The translations under genes and the position numbers were made by a program. A stretch of DNA of 64,000 bases from Sporobacter sp038405045 (GTDB lineage: Bacteria; Bacillota; Clostridia; Oscillospirales; Oscillospiraceae), in the NCBI GenBank assembly GCA_038405045.1, contig JBBZIV010000003.1, positions 237,480 through 301,479 on the forward strand, read 5' to 3'. Positions within the stretch are counted from its first letter, which is position 1; every line of letters starts with the position of its first letter. Positions 8,519 to 17,308 of the stretch are shown piece by piece. Below the pieces are notes generated by a model, which saw only the letters and a list, made by a program, of their open reading frames with translations, had not been told where the DNA came from and ran no database searches.

Positions 8519-9547
8519 ATGCTTTTTGGTAGAGATATTGGAGTCGACCTCGGTACGACTTCGGTGATGGTCACAGCAAACGGCAAGGGTGTTTTATCGC
8601 GGGAGCCCTCCGTCGTGGCAATGGATAAAAACACAGGCCGTCTTTTGAACGTCGGAATGGCCGCGCAGCGTATGCTCGGCAGAACGCCGGGCAACATCGT
8701 TGCCATCCGGCCGATGCGCAACGGGGCCATTTCCGATTACGACATGGCCGAGCGCATGCTCCGCGAGCTCATCCGCAAAGCCGTCAATTTCAGTCTGTTC
8801 AAACCGCGTGTTATCATCTCCGTCTCTTCCGGCATCACGGAGGTCGAGGAACGCGCCGTCATTGATGCCGGCATTGAGGCCGGTGCCCGCAAAGTCTACC
8901 TCATGGAAGCCCCGCTCGCGGCAGCCGTCGGTGCCGGGCTTGACATCTCAAAACCGGACGGTCATATGGTCGTCGATATCGGCGGTGGAACAACGGATGC
9001 CGCCATCCTCTCGCTATCCGGCGTTGTCGAGTCGGATTCCATCAAAGCGGGCGGCGCCGCGTTTGACGACGCCATAGTTAAATACATCCGCCGTAAGCAC
9101 AACGTTCTCATCGGAGACAATACGGCCGAGGAGCTTAAAAAAAGCATTGGCTGCGTTTTCCCGCGCCCCGAATCAACAACAGTTGATGTCAAGGGACGCT
9201 GCCTGATGACCGGCCTGCCACGGATCGTTTCCATCAGCTCAACGGAAATTCTCGAAGCTTTTGAAGAGGTTACGGAGCGTATCCTTGAAATGGTGCATCG
9301 CGTGCTGGAAAATACACCGCCGGAGCTCGTGGCCGATGTTTCGCAAAACGGGATCGTTTTGACAGGCGGCGGGAGTCTTTTATGGGGGTTCGACAAGCTC
9401 ATTGAAAGCCGCACGAATATTCAAACGCGGATTGCCGACGACGCGGAAATGTGCGTCGGCTATGGGATCGGCAAATCGCTTGATCTCGTCGGCGACATGC
9501 ACGAGGGAACGATTAACCTCGCGCGGCGGCGGCAGATGAAGGCCTAG
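8519..9547 (+). CDS. mreB: MreB-family actin-like cell-shape protein
   Basis: Actin-like ATPase of the MreB/Mbl family (342 residues) that forms membrane-associated filaments guiding lateral peptidoglycan synthesis. Seen: phosphate-1 motif DIGVDLGTT near the N-terminus, DIGGGTTDAAI (phosphate 2), and GIVLTGGGSLLWG (adenosine motif). The ATG at 8519 is chosen because GGGGG lies 6 nt upstream and the protein then begins MLFGRDIGVDLG; an in-frame TTG at 8465 would add an unusual leader. No mreC or mreD is adjacent, so it may be an Mbl/MreBH paralogue. Confidence 0.9.
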   Translation: MLFGRDIGVDLGTTSVMVTANGKGVLSREPSVVAMDKNTGRLLNVGMAAQRMLGRTPGNIVAIRPMRNGAISDYDMAERMLRELIRKAVNFSLFKPRVIISVSSGITEVEERAVIDAGIEAGARKVYLMEAPLAAAVGAGLDISKPDGHMVVDIGGGTTDAAILSLSGVVESDSIKAGGAAFDDAIVKYIRRKHNVLIGDNTAEELKKSIGCVFPRPESTTVDVKGRCLMTGLPRIVSISSTEILEAFEEVTERILEMVHRVLENTPPELVADVSQNGIVLTGGGSLLWGFDKLIESRTNIQTRIADDAEMCVGYGIGKSLDLVGDMHEGTINLARRRQMKA

Positions 9548-9552
9548 CCCAC

Positions 9553-9581
9553 TTGCCGAAATATGGTTTATTTATTATAAT
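9553..9581 (+). promoter_or_regulatory. sigma-A promoter for htpG
   Basis: TTGCCG (9553-9558) and perfect TATAAT (9576-9581) with a 17-bp spacer, directly after the mreB stop. The predicted start near 9588 gives a leader of about 115 nt. No CIRCE element (TTAGCACTC-N9-GAGTGCTAA) is visible. Confidence 0.7.
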
Positions 9582-9599
9582 GAATGAAGGTATAGCGCC

Positions 9600-9626
9600 A
9601 AATGGCGGGACATGCTCCCGCCATTT
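9600..9626 (+). promoter_or_regulatory. 11-bp hairpin in the htpG 5' leader or mreB terminator
   Basis: AAATGGCGGGA pairs perfectly with TCCCGCCATTT over a CATGC loop, followed by TGATA. It could terminate mreB, but it lies downstream of the htpG promoter and so would be inside the htpG leader. Confidence 0.6.
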
Positions 9627-9703
9627 TGATACGAAGCGGCACAATCCTTACAGGATTACCCCGTGGAGTCAAACGTTACCGATGTCACAAGGAGGTTATT
9701 TTT

Positions 9704-11620
9704 ATGGCAAAAAAACAATTTAAATCCGAATCAAAACGGCTGCTCGACCTGATGGTCCACTCAATTTACACGCATAAGGAAATATTCCTTCGTGAAATCA
9801 TTTCCAATGCATCCGACGCCATTGACAAGCTCTGTTACGTCTCTTTGACGGACGACAAGGTCGGTCTGACGCGCGACGATTTCAAAATCGACATCACCGT
9901 CGACAAAGAAAAGCGCACGCTCACCGTTTCCGATAACGGCATCGGCATGACGGCGGAGGAGCTGGAGTCCAACCTCGGCGTCATCGCGCGCAGCGGCTCG
10001 CTCCAGTTTAAAAAGGAGATGGGTGATAACGCGGCGGATGACGTTGATATCATCGGCCAGTTCGGCGTCGGCTTTTACTCGGCGTTTATGGTAGCCTCAA
10101 CAGTCACGGTTATCTCGCGGGCATATGGGGCGTCTTCAGCCAACATGTGGGTTTCCGCCGGGTCGGATGGGTATTCGATCACCCCCTGTGACAAAGAAAC
10201 GGCCGGTACCGATATCATCATCGAAATGAAGCCCGATGAGGACGATGAACACTACGGCGACTATCTGGAAGAGGAGACGCTGCACCGGATCATCAAAAAG
10301 TATTCCGATTATATCCGCTGGCCGATCGTCATGGATGTGACGAAAAGCCGTCAGGTTGAGGGGCCGGAAACCGATCAGGACGGCAAGAAAAAAATGGTCT
10401 GGGAGGACTACACCGAAAAAGAAGTCGTCAACAGCCGCGTTCCAATCTGGCAACGCGCTAAAGGTGACGTCACCGACGAGGCGTGCGCCCAATTCTATAA
10501 GGAGAAGTTTTACGACATGGACGACCCTGTCTCCGTCATCCGTGTCAGCGCCGAGGGTGCCGTCAGCTATAAAGCGATGCTGTTCGTCCCGGCTAAAGCG
10601 CCGTATGACTATTACACGCGCGACTATAAAGCGGGCCTGCAGCTCTACACGTCGGGCGTCATGATTATGGAGCACTGCGCCGACCTGTTGCCGGAGCATT
10701 TCCGCTTTGTCCGCGGTGTCGTCGATTCACAAGACCTGTCGCTGAACATTTCCCGTGAGCTGCTGCAGCACGACCGCCAGCTCCGTGTCATCGCCATGAA
10801 TCTCGATAAGAAAATCAAGGCCGAGCTCAAGCGCCTTTTGGAAAACGACCGTGACAAATACGAGAGCTTCTTTAAAAGTTTCGGCCTGCAGCTTAAATAC
10901 GGTGTTTTGAATGAATACGGCGCCAGCCGAGACGCGCTTTCGGAGATGCTCCTTTTTTATTCAACGATTGCCGACAAGAATATTACCTTCTCGGAATACA
11001 TCAAGAATATGCCGGAGGCGCAAAAATACATCTACTATGCCAGCGGCGAAAGCGCCGCAGCGCTTGATAAGCTCCCGCAGGCTGAGAGCCTCCGTGACAG
11101 AGGCTTTGCCATCCTCTATCTGACGGACCGGGTTGACGAGTTCGTCGTCCGGACGCTGATGAAAGTCGACGGGAAGGAATTCCGCTCCGTCAACGATGAT
11201 GACCTCGGCCTTGAGACGGAGACGGAGAAAGCCTCAGCCGACAAACTGGAGGCCGACAACAAAGGTGTGCTCGATTTTGTAAAGGAAAGCCTTAACGGTA
11301 AAATCGTCTCGGCCAAGCTTTCTCACAAGCTTAAAAGCCACCCTGTCTGCCTGACGACGCAGGGCGGTGTCAGCTTCGAGATGGAGCGCTATTTTGCCAT
11401 GATGCCGAATGAGGAGGCCGGTCTTATGAAGGCCGAGCGCGTCCTTGAGCTTAACGCCAGCCACCCCGTCTTTTTAGCGCTGAAGAATGCTTTTGATCAC
11501 GACCAGGACAAGGCAAAAAAATATGCCGAGCTGCTTTATGGCCAGGCCGAGCTTTTAGCCGGGCTCACACCGGAGGATCCGGCGCGCTTTGCCGCACTCG
11601 TCGCCGAGCTGATGATCTGA
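9704..11620 (+). CDS. htpG: molecular chaperone HtpG (Hsp90)
   Basis: Bacterial Hsp90 of 638 residues. Seen: GHKL ATPase domain with REIISNASDAIDKL, SDNGIGM, GQFGVGFYSAFM; middle domain with VVDSQDLSLNISRE containing the catalytic Arg region; and a C-terminal dimerisation domain. The ATG at 9704 is chosen because GGAGG lies 8 nt upstream; an in-frame ATG at 9602 falls inside the leader hairpin and would add a non-homologous extension. Monocistronic: own promoter and strong terminator. Confidence 0.96.
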   Translation: MAKKQFKSESKRLLDLMVHSIYTHKEIFLREIISNASDAIDKLCYVSLTDDKVGLTRDDFKIDITVDKEKRTLTVSDNGIGMTAEELESNLGVIARSGSLQFKKEMGDNAADDVDIIGQFGVGFYSAFMVASTVTVISRAYGASSANMWVSAGSDGYSITPCDKETAGTDIIIEMKPDEDDEHYGDYLEEETLHRIIKKYSDYIRWPIVMDVTKSRQVEGPETDQDGKKKMVWEDYTEKEVVNSRVPIWQRAKGDVTDEACAQFYKEKFYDMDDPVSVIRVSAEGAVSYKAMLFVPAKAPYDYYTRDYKAGLQLYTSGVMIMEHCADLLPEHFRFVRGVVDSQDLSLNISRELLQHDRQLRVIAMNLDKKIKAELKRLLENDRDKYESFFKSFGLQLKYGVLNEYGASRDALSEMLLFYSTIADKNITFSEYIKNMPEAQKYIYYASGESAAALDKLPQAESLRDRGFAILYLTDRVDEFVVRTLMKVDGKEFRSVNDDDLGLETETEKASADKLEADNKGVLDFVKESLNGKIVSAKLSHKLKSHPVCLTTQGGVSFEMERYFAMMPNEEAGLMKAERVLELNASHPVFLALKNAFDHDQDKAKKYAELLYGQAELLAGLTPEDPARFAALVAELMI

Positions 11621-11696
11621 CAGCGTGCATCCATTCACTTTAAGCAGCCCGGAACTCACGATAAATATTATGTAACCTCGATTCAGCAGCGCCCGC

Positions 11697-11735
11697 AAAC
11701 AGCCCGACGCCATTTGGCTTCGGGCTGTTTCTTTT
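11697..11735 (+). terminator. intrinsic terminator after htpG
   Basis: AAACAGCCCGA pairs perfectly with TCGGGCTGTTT, with an inner GCC/GGC extension, followed by CTTTT. Confidence 0.85.
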
Positions 11736-11785
11736 GCATTTCCGAGTATTTCCCGACGCAATGTTACAGCCGCCAGCGCCACTGT

Positions 11786-11818
11786 TTGACCGTATTTTCA
11801 CCGGGTGTCTTCTAGAAT
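11786..11818 (+). promoter_or_regulatory. Spo0A-type sigma-A promoter for spoIIE (21-bp spacer)
   Basis: TTGACC (11786-11791) and TAGAAT (11813-11818) are separated by 21 bp instead of 17. Established knowledge: B. subtilis spoIIE and spoIIG have sigma-A promoters with 21-22-bp spacers that need Spo0A~P. TTTGACC (11785-11791) matches the 0A box TTCGACA at 5 of 7 positions and overlaps the -35, as in the model. Confidence 0.6.
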
Positions 11819-11877
11819 GAAATTACTATTTTATGACGACCTGGTGCATTTTATGCCCATCTGAGAGGACGATGATT

Positions 11878-14229
11878 ATGACCGGTAACGACCTGCGGCA
11901 GCGGCTGAGCGCGATCAAAACGGATCTTCAGGGGGGTGCGGCTCTCAAGGTCTTCAAAGCGGACAAGGCCTTGGCGGCCGAGTGTCTCATCCGCTTTGCG
12001 CTGGCATTTGTATTATCCGGCTCGCAGATTTTTGGCGCTGTTGCGCCGTTTGCCGTTGGACTGACGGCGGCATCCGGTGCCGGTGTCACGGGTTTTGCCG
12101 CGCTTTTCGGCGCCATTGTCGGCTATCTGCTATCAGGGTCGTTTTTCTGGGCAGTCAAATACATATCCATCGCGGTTATTGTGACGACAGCCGCCATTGT
12201 GTTCCGGGATACGGAAGTTAAGCAGACCGACTGGTTTATGCCGGTTATTGCAGCCGTTGTGACAGCCTGTATCGGCTTCGTATCAGCAGCCGACGCTGGC
12301 TGGACCGCCGCTGCAACGGCACTTTTTGTGACGGACATCGTTTTGGCCGGCGGCAGCGCTTATTTCTATAAAATTGCGCTTTCCCCGTGGTCGGGCCGGT
12401 TTAATTTGGAACAGGGCGCTGAAATTACGCACACCGTCAGTATCCTTATCCTCATGTCAACGCTACTGATCTCCTTAGCCCACCTAGAGCTTTTCGGCGT
12501 TATTTCGATCGGGCGCGCGGCCGCAACGCTGATTGTCTTTCTTGCGGCCTTCAAAGGCGGCGCGGGCATGGGCTGCGCCACCGGCCTTGCCGTCGGGTTG
12601 GCGATGGACGCATCGACGAGCGTTTCGCCCATATTCTGTACGGTTTATGGGCTCTCAGGCCTCATCGCGGGGATTTTTTCAAGGCGGCGCCGTCTCTTGT
12701 TTGCCATGACATATATTCTCGTTGATGCCTGCGCGGCGGCGGTATCGCTTGGCAATGCCGCCGTCCCGGCCATTTTATATGAGACCTTTATCGCTTCCGT
12801 CATCTTTATGCTGCTGCCGCCGTCATTCATGGCAAGGCTTTCTATCCTCATCCCGGGGACGAGCGGCGGCTATGGCGTTTTAAAATCCCGCGAATACACA
12901 AAAAGCCGCGTCGAGCAGGCGGCGCTCGCCTTCAGAGAGCTGTATGAAACGGTACAGACGGCTGCCGGTGTTGGCCGCAACGATCAGGACATCGCCTCTG
13001 TTTTCGACAAAGCTGCCGAGGCCGCCTGTCTGACATGCGCCCGCTCATCAACGTGCTGGCATCAGGATTATCAGACGACGGTTGATGCAATGAATAACGC
13101 GAGTCCCGCTATGCTTGAGCGCGGCAGCCTGCAGGAATCGGACCTGCCGGATTATTTTGTACACGCGTGCGTCAATCTGCCGGAATTCATCACCGCCGTT
13201 AATGCCGAGCTCAAAGGCCTTTTATACCGCCGTCAGTTCAGGAAACGGCTCAAGGAGAATCAAAATGCCGCGTTTCATCAATACGGTGATGTCGCTGCAA
13301 TATTAAACGGGATTTCAGAAGAGCTCGGCAGCGGCACGAGCTTTGAACCGGAGCTTGAAAACAGACTGCGCAAGTATCTCAGAAGCCTTAATATTCAGGC
13401 CGAAACAGCCGTTTTTCGTGACCGAGCCGGTCGGCTGCACGCCGAATTATTCGGTGCCAACACCGTGACGCTCAAAAAAATCCCAGACTATCTGGAAAAG
13501 CTCTCCGCCGTTTTAAATGTCCGCTTATGCACCGCCGAGACGGTTTCCGCGGTCGACAGGCTTTATCTGCTTGAGGCAGAGCCATTGGCAGCCTCTGTCG
13601 GTATTTCCTCTAAAAAGAAAAGCGAAAAAGGGCAGAGCGGCGATAAAGGGGCCTATTTCAAAACAGACGAAGGGCTCTTATACGTTATTTTGTCCGACGG
13701 CATGGGTACCGGCGCAGAGGCTGCTCGATATGCCGGGGACACCGTCCGGATTTTGGAGCGCTTTTTGCGTTCCGGCGTCGCACCGGAAACGGCCGTGCGG
13801 ATGCTCAACGACCTGATGCTTCTGAAAAATGAGGATGATATTGGCTGTGCGACGGTCGACCTTGTCTGCATCAACCTTTTTACTGGCGATGCGCGCCTGT
13901 TTAAATACGGCGCGGCCCCATCGTACCTCCGAAACGGCCGCGGGGTGCGCCGGATGAAGGGTAAAAGCCTGGCCGCCGGTCTCGGCCTGCCGCCCCACGA
14001 CGCACCGGATCAGCTCAAAATGGTGCTTAAGCCCGGCTCCGTTGCCGTCATCGTCAGCGACGGGATAACGGCTGACCCCGAGGACGGCTGGCTGTGCGAG
14101 ATTATTTCAAAATTCTCCGGGGATACGCCAAAGGACCTCGCAGCCTCAATCGTCCGTGCAGCGACGGAGAAATATGGCGTCGAAGACGATATGACAGTCA
14201 TCGCCATTCAAATGGCTGAGCGCGTTTAA
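11878..14229 (+). CDS. spoIIE: stage II sporulation protein E (SpoIIE)
   Basis: SpoIIE is a membrane-bound PP2C-type phosphatase at the polar septum that dephosphorylates SpoIIAA, freeing sigma-F in the forespore. The protein of about 783 residues has an N-terminal block of roughly ten hydrophobic segments (to about residue 320), a cytoplasmic linker with a cysteine cluster (CLTCARSSTCW), and a C-terminal PP2C domain with LSDGMGTG, IGCATVDLV and VSDGI/DDMTVI motifs. ATG 11878 lies 9 nt after AGAGG; ATG 11872, two codons upstream, is the alternative. Confidence 0.93.
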   Translation: MTGNDLRQRLSAIKTDLQGGAALKVFKADKALAAECLIRFALAFVLSGSQIFGAVAPFAVGLTAASGAGVTGFAALFGAIVGYLLSGSFFWAVKYISIAVIVTTAAIVFRDTEVKQTDWFMPVIAAVVTACIGFVSAADAGWTAAATALFVTDIVLAGGSAYFYKIALSPWSGRFNLEQGAEITHTVSILILMSTLLISLAHLELFGVISIGRAAATLIVFLAAFKGGAGMGCATGLAVGLAMDASTSVSPIFCTVYGLSGLIAGIFSRRRRLLFAMTYILVDACAAAVSLGNAAVPAILYETFIASVIFMLLPPSFMARLSILIPGTSGGYGVLKSREYTKSRVEQAALAFRELYETVQTAAGVGRNDQDIASVFDKAAEAACLTCARSSTCWHQDYQTTVDAMNNASPAMLERGSLQESDLPDYFVHACVNLPEFITAVNAELKGLLYRRQFRKRLKENQNAAFHQYGDVAAILNGISEELGSGTSFEPELENRLRKYLRSLNIQAETAVFRDRAGRLHAELFGANTVTLKKIPDYLEKLSAVLNVRLCTAETVSAVDRLYLLEAEPLAASVGISSKKKSEKGQSGDKGAYFKTDEGLLYVILSDGMGTGAEAARYAGDTVRILERFLRSGVAPETAVRMLNDLMLLKNEDDIGCATVDLVCINLFTGDARLFKYGAAPSYLRNGRGVRRMKGKSLAAGLGLPPHDAPDQLKMVLKPGSVAVIVSDGITADPEDGWLCEIISKFSGDTPKDLAASIVRAATEKYGVEDDMTVIAIQMAERV

Positions 14230-14309
14230 TTAACCGCATCGTTTTACCTGTATATTCCACTCCTGATTCGGGCAAAATTTTAGCAAATCGTCTAGGAGTG
14301 TGATCTAAA

Positions 14310-14582
14310 GTGGTAAAAGGTGTATCCCGTCGTGTCATCGTTATCAAGTCTCCGGGCCTGCATCTATTTGACGAAGCAATCTTCATTGTCAAGGAGGAAG
14401 CGCTCCGCTCAGGCGGCGTAACGGGCGATGAGATCGTCCGGCAGGCGCAGGCGGTAGCCGACCGTTATATTCGCGTTCACCTGAAAAAGTCTTTCTTATC
14501 AAAATTGCCCGCCCCGGCCTTTGCCGCTTTGGGTGCGGCTTTTACGGCGCTCATCTGGGTTTTGACGCAGTTTGTTATATAG
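14310..14582 (+). CDS. small conserved membrane-anchored protein of unknown function
   Basis: This 90-residue protein has a basic N-terminal half (VSRRVIVIKS), an amphipathic helix around 35-60 and one C-terminal membrane helix (about 68-88, ending WVLTQFVI), so it is probably tail-anchored. GTG start with AGGAG 11 nt upstream. I do not recognise a characterised family. It lies 80 bp after spoIIE on the same strand with its own terminator, so co-expression with sporulation is possible but not shown. Confidence 0.7.
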   Translation: MVKGVSRRVIVIKSPGLHLFDEAIFIVKEEALRSGGVTGDEIVRQAQAVADRYIRVHLKKSFLSKLPAPAFAALGAAFTALIWVLTQFVI

Positions 14583-14593
14583 TCTTCCGCCAT

Positions 14594-14627
14594 AAGCGGC
14601 GCCGTCAGTAATGACGACGCCGCTTTT
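14594..14627 (+). terminator. intrinsic terminator
   Basis: AAGCGGCG-C-CGTC pairs with GACG-A-CGCCGCTT (one C/A mismatch in 13 bp) across AGTAAT, followed by TTT. Confidence 0.85.
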
Positions 14628-14672
14628 TCTTGTCAAATCCCATTATCATAGAAAGGGACGGCGTCTTCCGGC

Positions 14673-14701
14673 TTGTCAACAAGGGGCGCGGGTGGTATAG
14701 T
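14673..14701 (+). promoter_or_regulatory. sigma-A promoter for the mtaD-ahcY operon
   Basis: TTGTCA (14673-14678) and TATAGT (14696-14701) with a 17-bp spacer; the leader is short, about 25 nt, so no riboswitch precedes this S-adenosylhomocysteine operon. Confidence 0.65.
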
Positions 14702-14732
14702 TTAAAAAGCAAAAAATGTTGGAGGGCGTCAC

Positions 14733-16010
14733 ATGTCGGTATTAATCCGGGATATCCTCGCGATCCTGCCCGAGGGCGCGGCTGTCTGCTCCGTTGCCGT
14801 TGAAAACGGCGTCATCACGGCCGTCGGCGACGTTCCGAAAGACTTCCGTGCGGAAAAAACAATTCTCGGCTCCGGCAAAATGCTCATTCCGGGCCTTATA
14901 AACGCGCATACACACGCCTATATGACGCTTTTCCGCAACGTCGCCGACGACCTCAAGTTTCATGACTGGCTTTTCGGCCGCATTCTGCCGCTGGAAGACA
15001 AGCTGACACGTGAGGATTGCTACTGGGGTTCACTGCTCGGTATCATGGAAATGCTCTCGACGGGGACGACGGCTTTTAGCGACATGTATATTTTTGTTGA
15101 CGCGGCGGCTCAGGCCGTCTATGACAGCGGTATGCGCGCCGTCTTGTCGCGCGGGCTCGTCGGCGATCGGGAAAACGCGGCGGGCGGCGCGCAGCGATTA
15201 CACGAGGCAAAGGCGGAGATTGAAAAATGGCGCGGCTATGACAACATCAGCTTTATGCTGGCACCGCACGCACCATATACGTGCGATGATATCTATCAAA
15301 AGGAAGTTGCCGAAGAAGCGCGCCGTCTTGGCGTACGCATTCACACGCATCTGTCCGAAAGCCAGTCCGAGATGGCGGCAATCCGCGCTTCTTATGGCTG
15401 CACGCCGCCGGAGCTTTACGATAAAACAGGTCTTCTGTCGGATAAGACCGTTGCGGCCCACTGCGTCTATTTGACGGATGACGATATAGCCCTCTTAGCG
15501 CGCCGCGGTGTGTCTGTTGCGACGAATCCAATCAGCAATTTAAAGCTTGCCAACGGCATCGCGCCAATTCCAAAAATGCTGAAAGCGGGTATTAACGTGG
15601 CACTCGGGACGGACGGCCCCGCCAGCAATAACACACTCAACATGTTCCGTGAGCTCGCCTTTCTCACGGCGCTTCATAAGGGAACGACGGGCGACCCGCA
15701 GGCGGTCACGGCTCGCGAAGGCTTACAAATTGCGACAATCAACGGCGCCCGCGCGCTCGGTCTGCCAAACGTCGGTGCCATCAAACCGGGGATGGCGGCG
15801 GACCTTGCGATTATCGACCTCGACCGGCCGAACCTTCAGCCGCTAAATGACCCCGTGGCGGCGCTGGCGTATTCAATGAACGGCTCGGAGGTCGAAACCG
15901 TCCTCGTCGGCGGGAAAATATTAATGGAAAACAGGCGCTTTCTGACGATTGACCGTGATCGGGTCCTCCACGAAGTCAACGGCGTTTGTGAAAGGATCGG
16001 AACACGATGA
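14733..16010 (+). CDS. mtaD: amidohydrolase, MTA/S-adenosylhomocysteine deaminase type
   Basis: This 425-residue amidohydrolase belongs to the MtaD/DadD group that deaminates S-adenosylhomocysteine, 5'-methylthioadenosine or 5'-deoxyadenosine to the inosyl forms. Seen: metal-binding NAHTHAY near residue 58, LAPHAPYTC, THLSESQSE, AHCVYL and GTDGPASNN, the family's successive histidine/aspartate ligands. GGAGGG precedes the ATG. Its last bases overlap the ahcY start (ATGA), meaning translational coupling. That pairing favours SAH as substrate over MTA or guanine. Confidence 0.88.
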   Translation: MSVLIRDILAILPEGAAVCSVAVENGVITAVGDVPKDFRAEKTILGSGKMLIPGLINAHTHAYMTLFRNVADDLKFHDWLFGRILPLEDKLTREDCYWGSLLGIMEMLSTGTTAFSDMYIFVDAAAQAVYDSGMRAVLSRGLVGDRENAAGGAQRLHEAKAEIEKWRGYDNISFMLAPHAPYTCDDIYQKEVAEEARRLGVRIHTHLSESQSEMAAIRASYGCTPPELYDKTGLLSDKTVAAHCVYLTDDDIALLARRGVSVATNPISNLKLANGIAPIPKMLKAGINVALGTDGPASNNTLNMFRELAFLTALHKGTTGDPQAVTAREGLQIATINGARALGLPNVGAIKPGMAADLAIIDLDRPNLQPLNDPVAALAYSMNGSEVETVLVGGKILMENRRFLTIDRDRVLHEVNGVCERIGTR

Positions 16011-17251
16011 GTGATATTCGCGATATTGCCCTCGCCCCATCGGGCGAGAAGAAAATCGCCTGGGCGCTTCGGAACATGCCGCTGCTCAATGCCCTTGACA
16101 AGGAGCTGTCCGTGTCAAAACCATTTCGCGGCCTTAAAATAACGCTGTCCGTCCACATGGAGGCCAAAACAGCCTGCCTGTGCCGGATGCTGCAAAACGC
16201 CGGTGCCGAAATGCATGTGACCGGCTGCAACCCGCTCTCCACGCAGGATGACGTCGCCGCGGCGCTGGCTGCCGGCGGGATGGATATCTACGCCGTCCAC
16301 GGCGTAACGGCCGCGGAATACGAGCGCCATCTGGTCGCCGCCCTCGCAGCGGGCCCCAATATCATTATCGACGACGGCGGCGACCTCGTCGGTTTGGTTC
16401 ATACAAAGCTTCAGCATCTCATCCCGGGTATACTCGGCGGTTGCGAGGAGACGACAACAGGCGTTGTCCGTCTGAATGCGATGGCCCGCGAGAAGACGCT
16501 CAAATTCCCGATGATCACCGTTAACAACGCCCAGTGCAAATATCTTTTTGATAACCGCTATGGGACGGGCCAGTCCGTTTTAGACGGCATCAATCGTACG
16601 ACGAATCTCGTCGTCGCTGGGAAAACCGTCGTTGTCGCCGGATACGGCTGGTGCGGCAAGGGAATCGCCATGCGTGCCAAAGGCTTCGGCGCGCGCGTCG
16701 TCGTCACGGAAATCGACCCCGTCAAAGCGCTCGAGGCGATGATGGACGGGTTTGATGTCATGACGATGGCAACAGCCGCCGAAATCGGCGACCTGTTCAT
16801 CACAGCGACAGGCTGCAGCGGCGTTATCACGCCGGAGCATTTTAACATCATGAAGGACGGCGCCGTTTTATGCAACGCCGGTCACTTCAATGTCGAGGTT
16901 GACGTGGCGTGGCTTGATCAACACGCCGTTAATAAGGTAGAGCAAAAGCCGAGCATCATGGGTTATGCGCTCGATAACGGGCGGACGATCTTTGTTTTGG
17001 CCGAGGGGCGGCTCGTTAATCTCGCCTCTGGGGACGGGCATCCTGTAGAAATTATGGACATGAGCTTTGCCATTCAGGCGCTCTCCGCCAAATTCCTTGC
17101 CGATAACAGGGATAAGCTCGCGCCCGGTGTCCACGCGGTACCGGTAGAAATCGATACGGCGGTTGCGAAAATGAAGCTTGCCGCCTGCGGTCTTTCGATT
17201 GATGCGCTGACAGAGCAGCAGCGGGATTACCTATCCAGCTGGAACGTCTAA
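16007..17251 (+). CDS. ahcY: adenosylhomocysteinase family, likely S-inosylhomocysteine-type
   Basis: This NAD-dependent SAH hydrolase-family enzyme (414 residues) splits a nucleosyl-homocysteine into nucleoside and homocysteine. Seen: CNPLSTQDDVAAAL, DDGGDLVGLVHT, EETTTGV, the NAD-binding GYGWCGKG, and GDGHPVEIMDMSFA. It lacks the C-terminal KPDHYRY extension of eukaryotic enzymes, like archaeal/Thermotoga forms. The base-contact motif is H50-M-E52-A-K54-T where adenosine-specific enzymes have H-M-T-x-E/Q-T, so the adenine contacts seem changed. Coupled to an SAH deaminase, it may act on S-inosylhomocysteine (inference). Confidence 0.93.
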   Translation: MSDIRDIALAPSGEKKIAWALRNMPLLNALDKELSVSKPFRGLKITLSVHMEAKTACLCRMLQNAGAEMHVTGCNPLSTQDDVAAALAAGGMDIYAVHGVTAAEYERHLVAALAAGPNIIIDDGGDLVGLVHTKLQHLIPGILGGCEETTTGVVRLNAMAREKTLKFPMITVNNAQCKYLFDNRYGTGQSVLDGINRTTNLVVAGKTVVVAGYGWCGKGIAMRAKGFGARVVVTEIDPVKALEAMMDGFDVMTMATAAEIGDLFITATGCSGVITPEHFNIMKDGAVLCNAGHFNVEVDVAWLDQHAVNKVEQKPSIMGYALDNGRTIFVLAEGRLVNLASGDGHPVEIMDMSFAIQALSAKFLADNRDKLAPGVHAVPVEIDTAVAKMKLAACGLSIDALTEQQRDYLSSWNV

Positions 17252-17308
17252 GCTGCACAGTCGGTATTAATGAGCTTGTATCAATAATCCATCTTTCGAG
17301 GTCACCAC

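Noticed and set aside
9602..9703. Upstream ATG extending HtpG by 34 residues.
   Set aside because: It lies in the leader hairpin, and ATG 9704 has GGAGG and the family start.
9582..9703. CIRCE heat-shock operator upstream of htpG.
   Set aside because: No TTAGCACTC/GAGTGCTAA pair is present.
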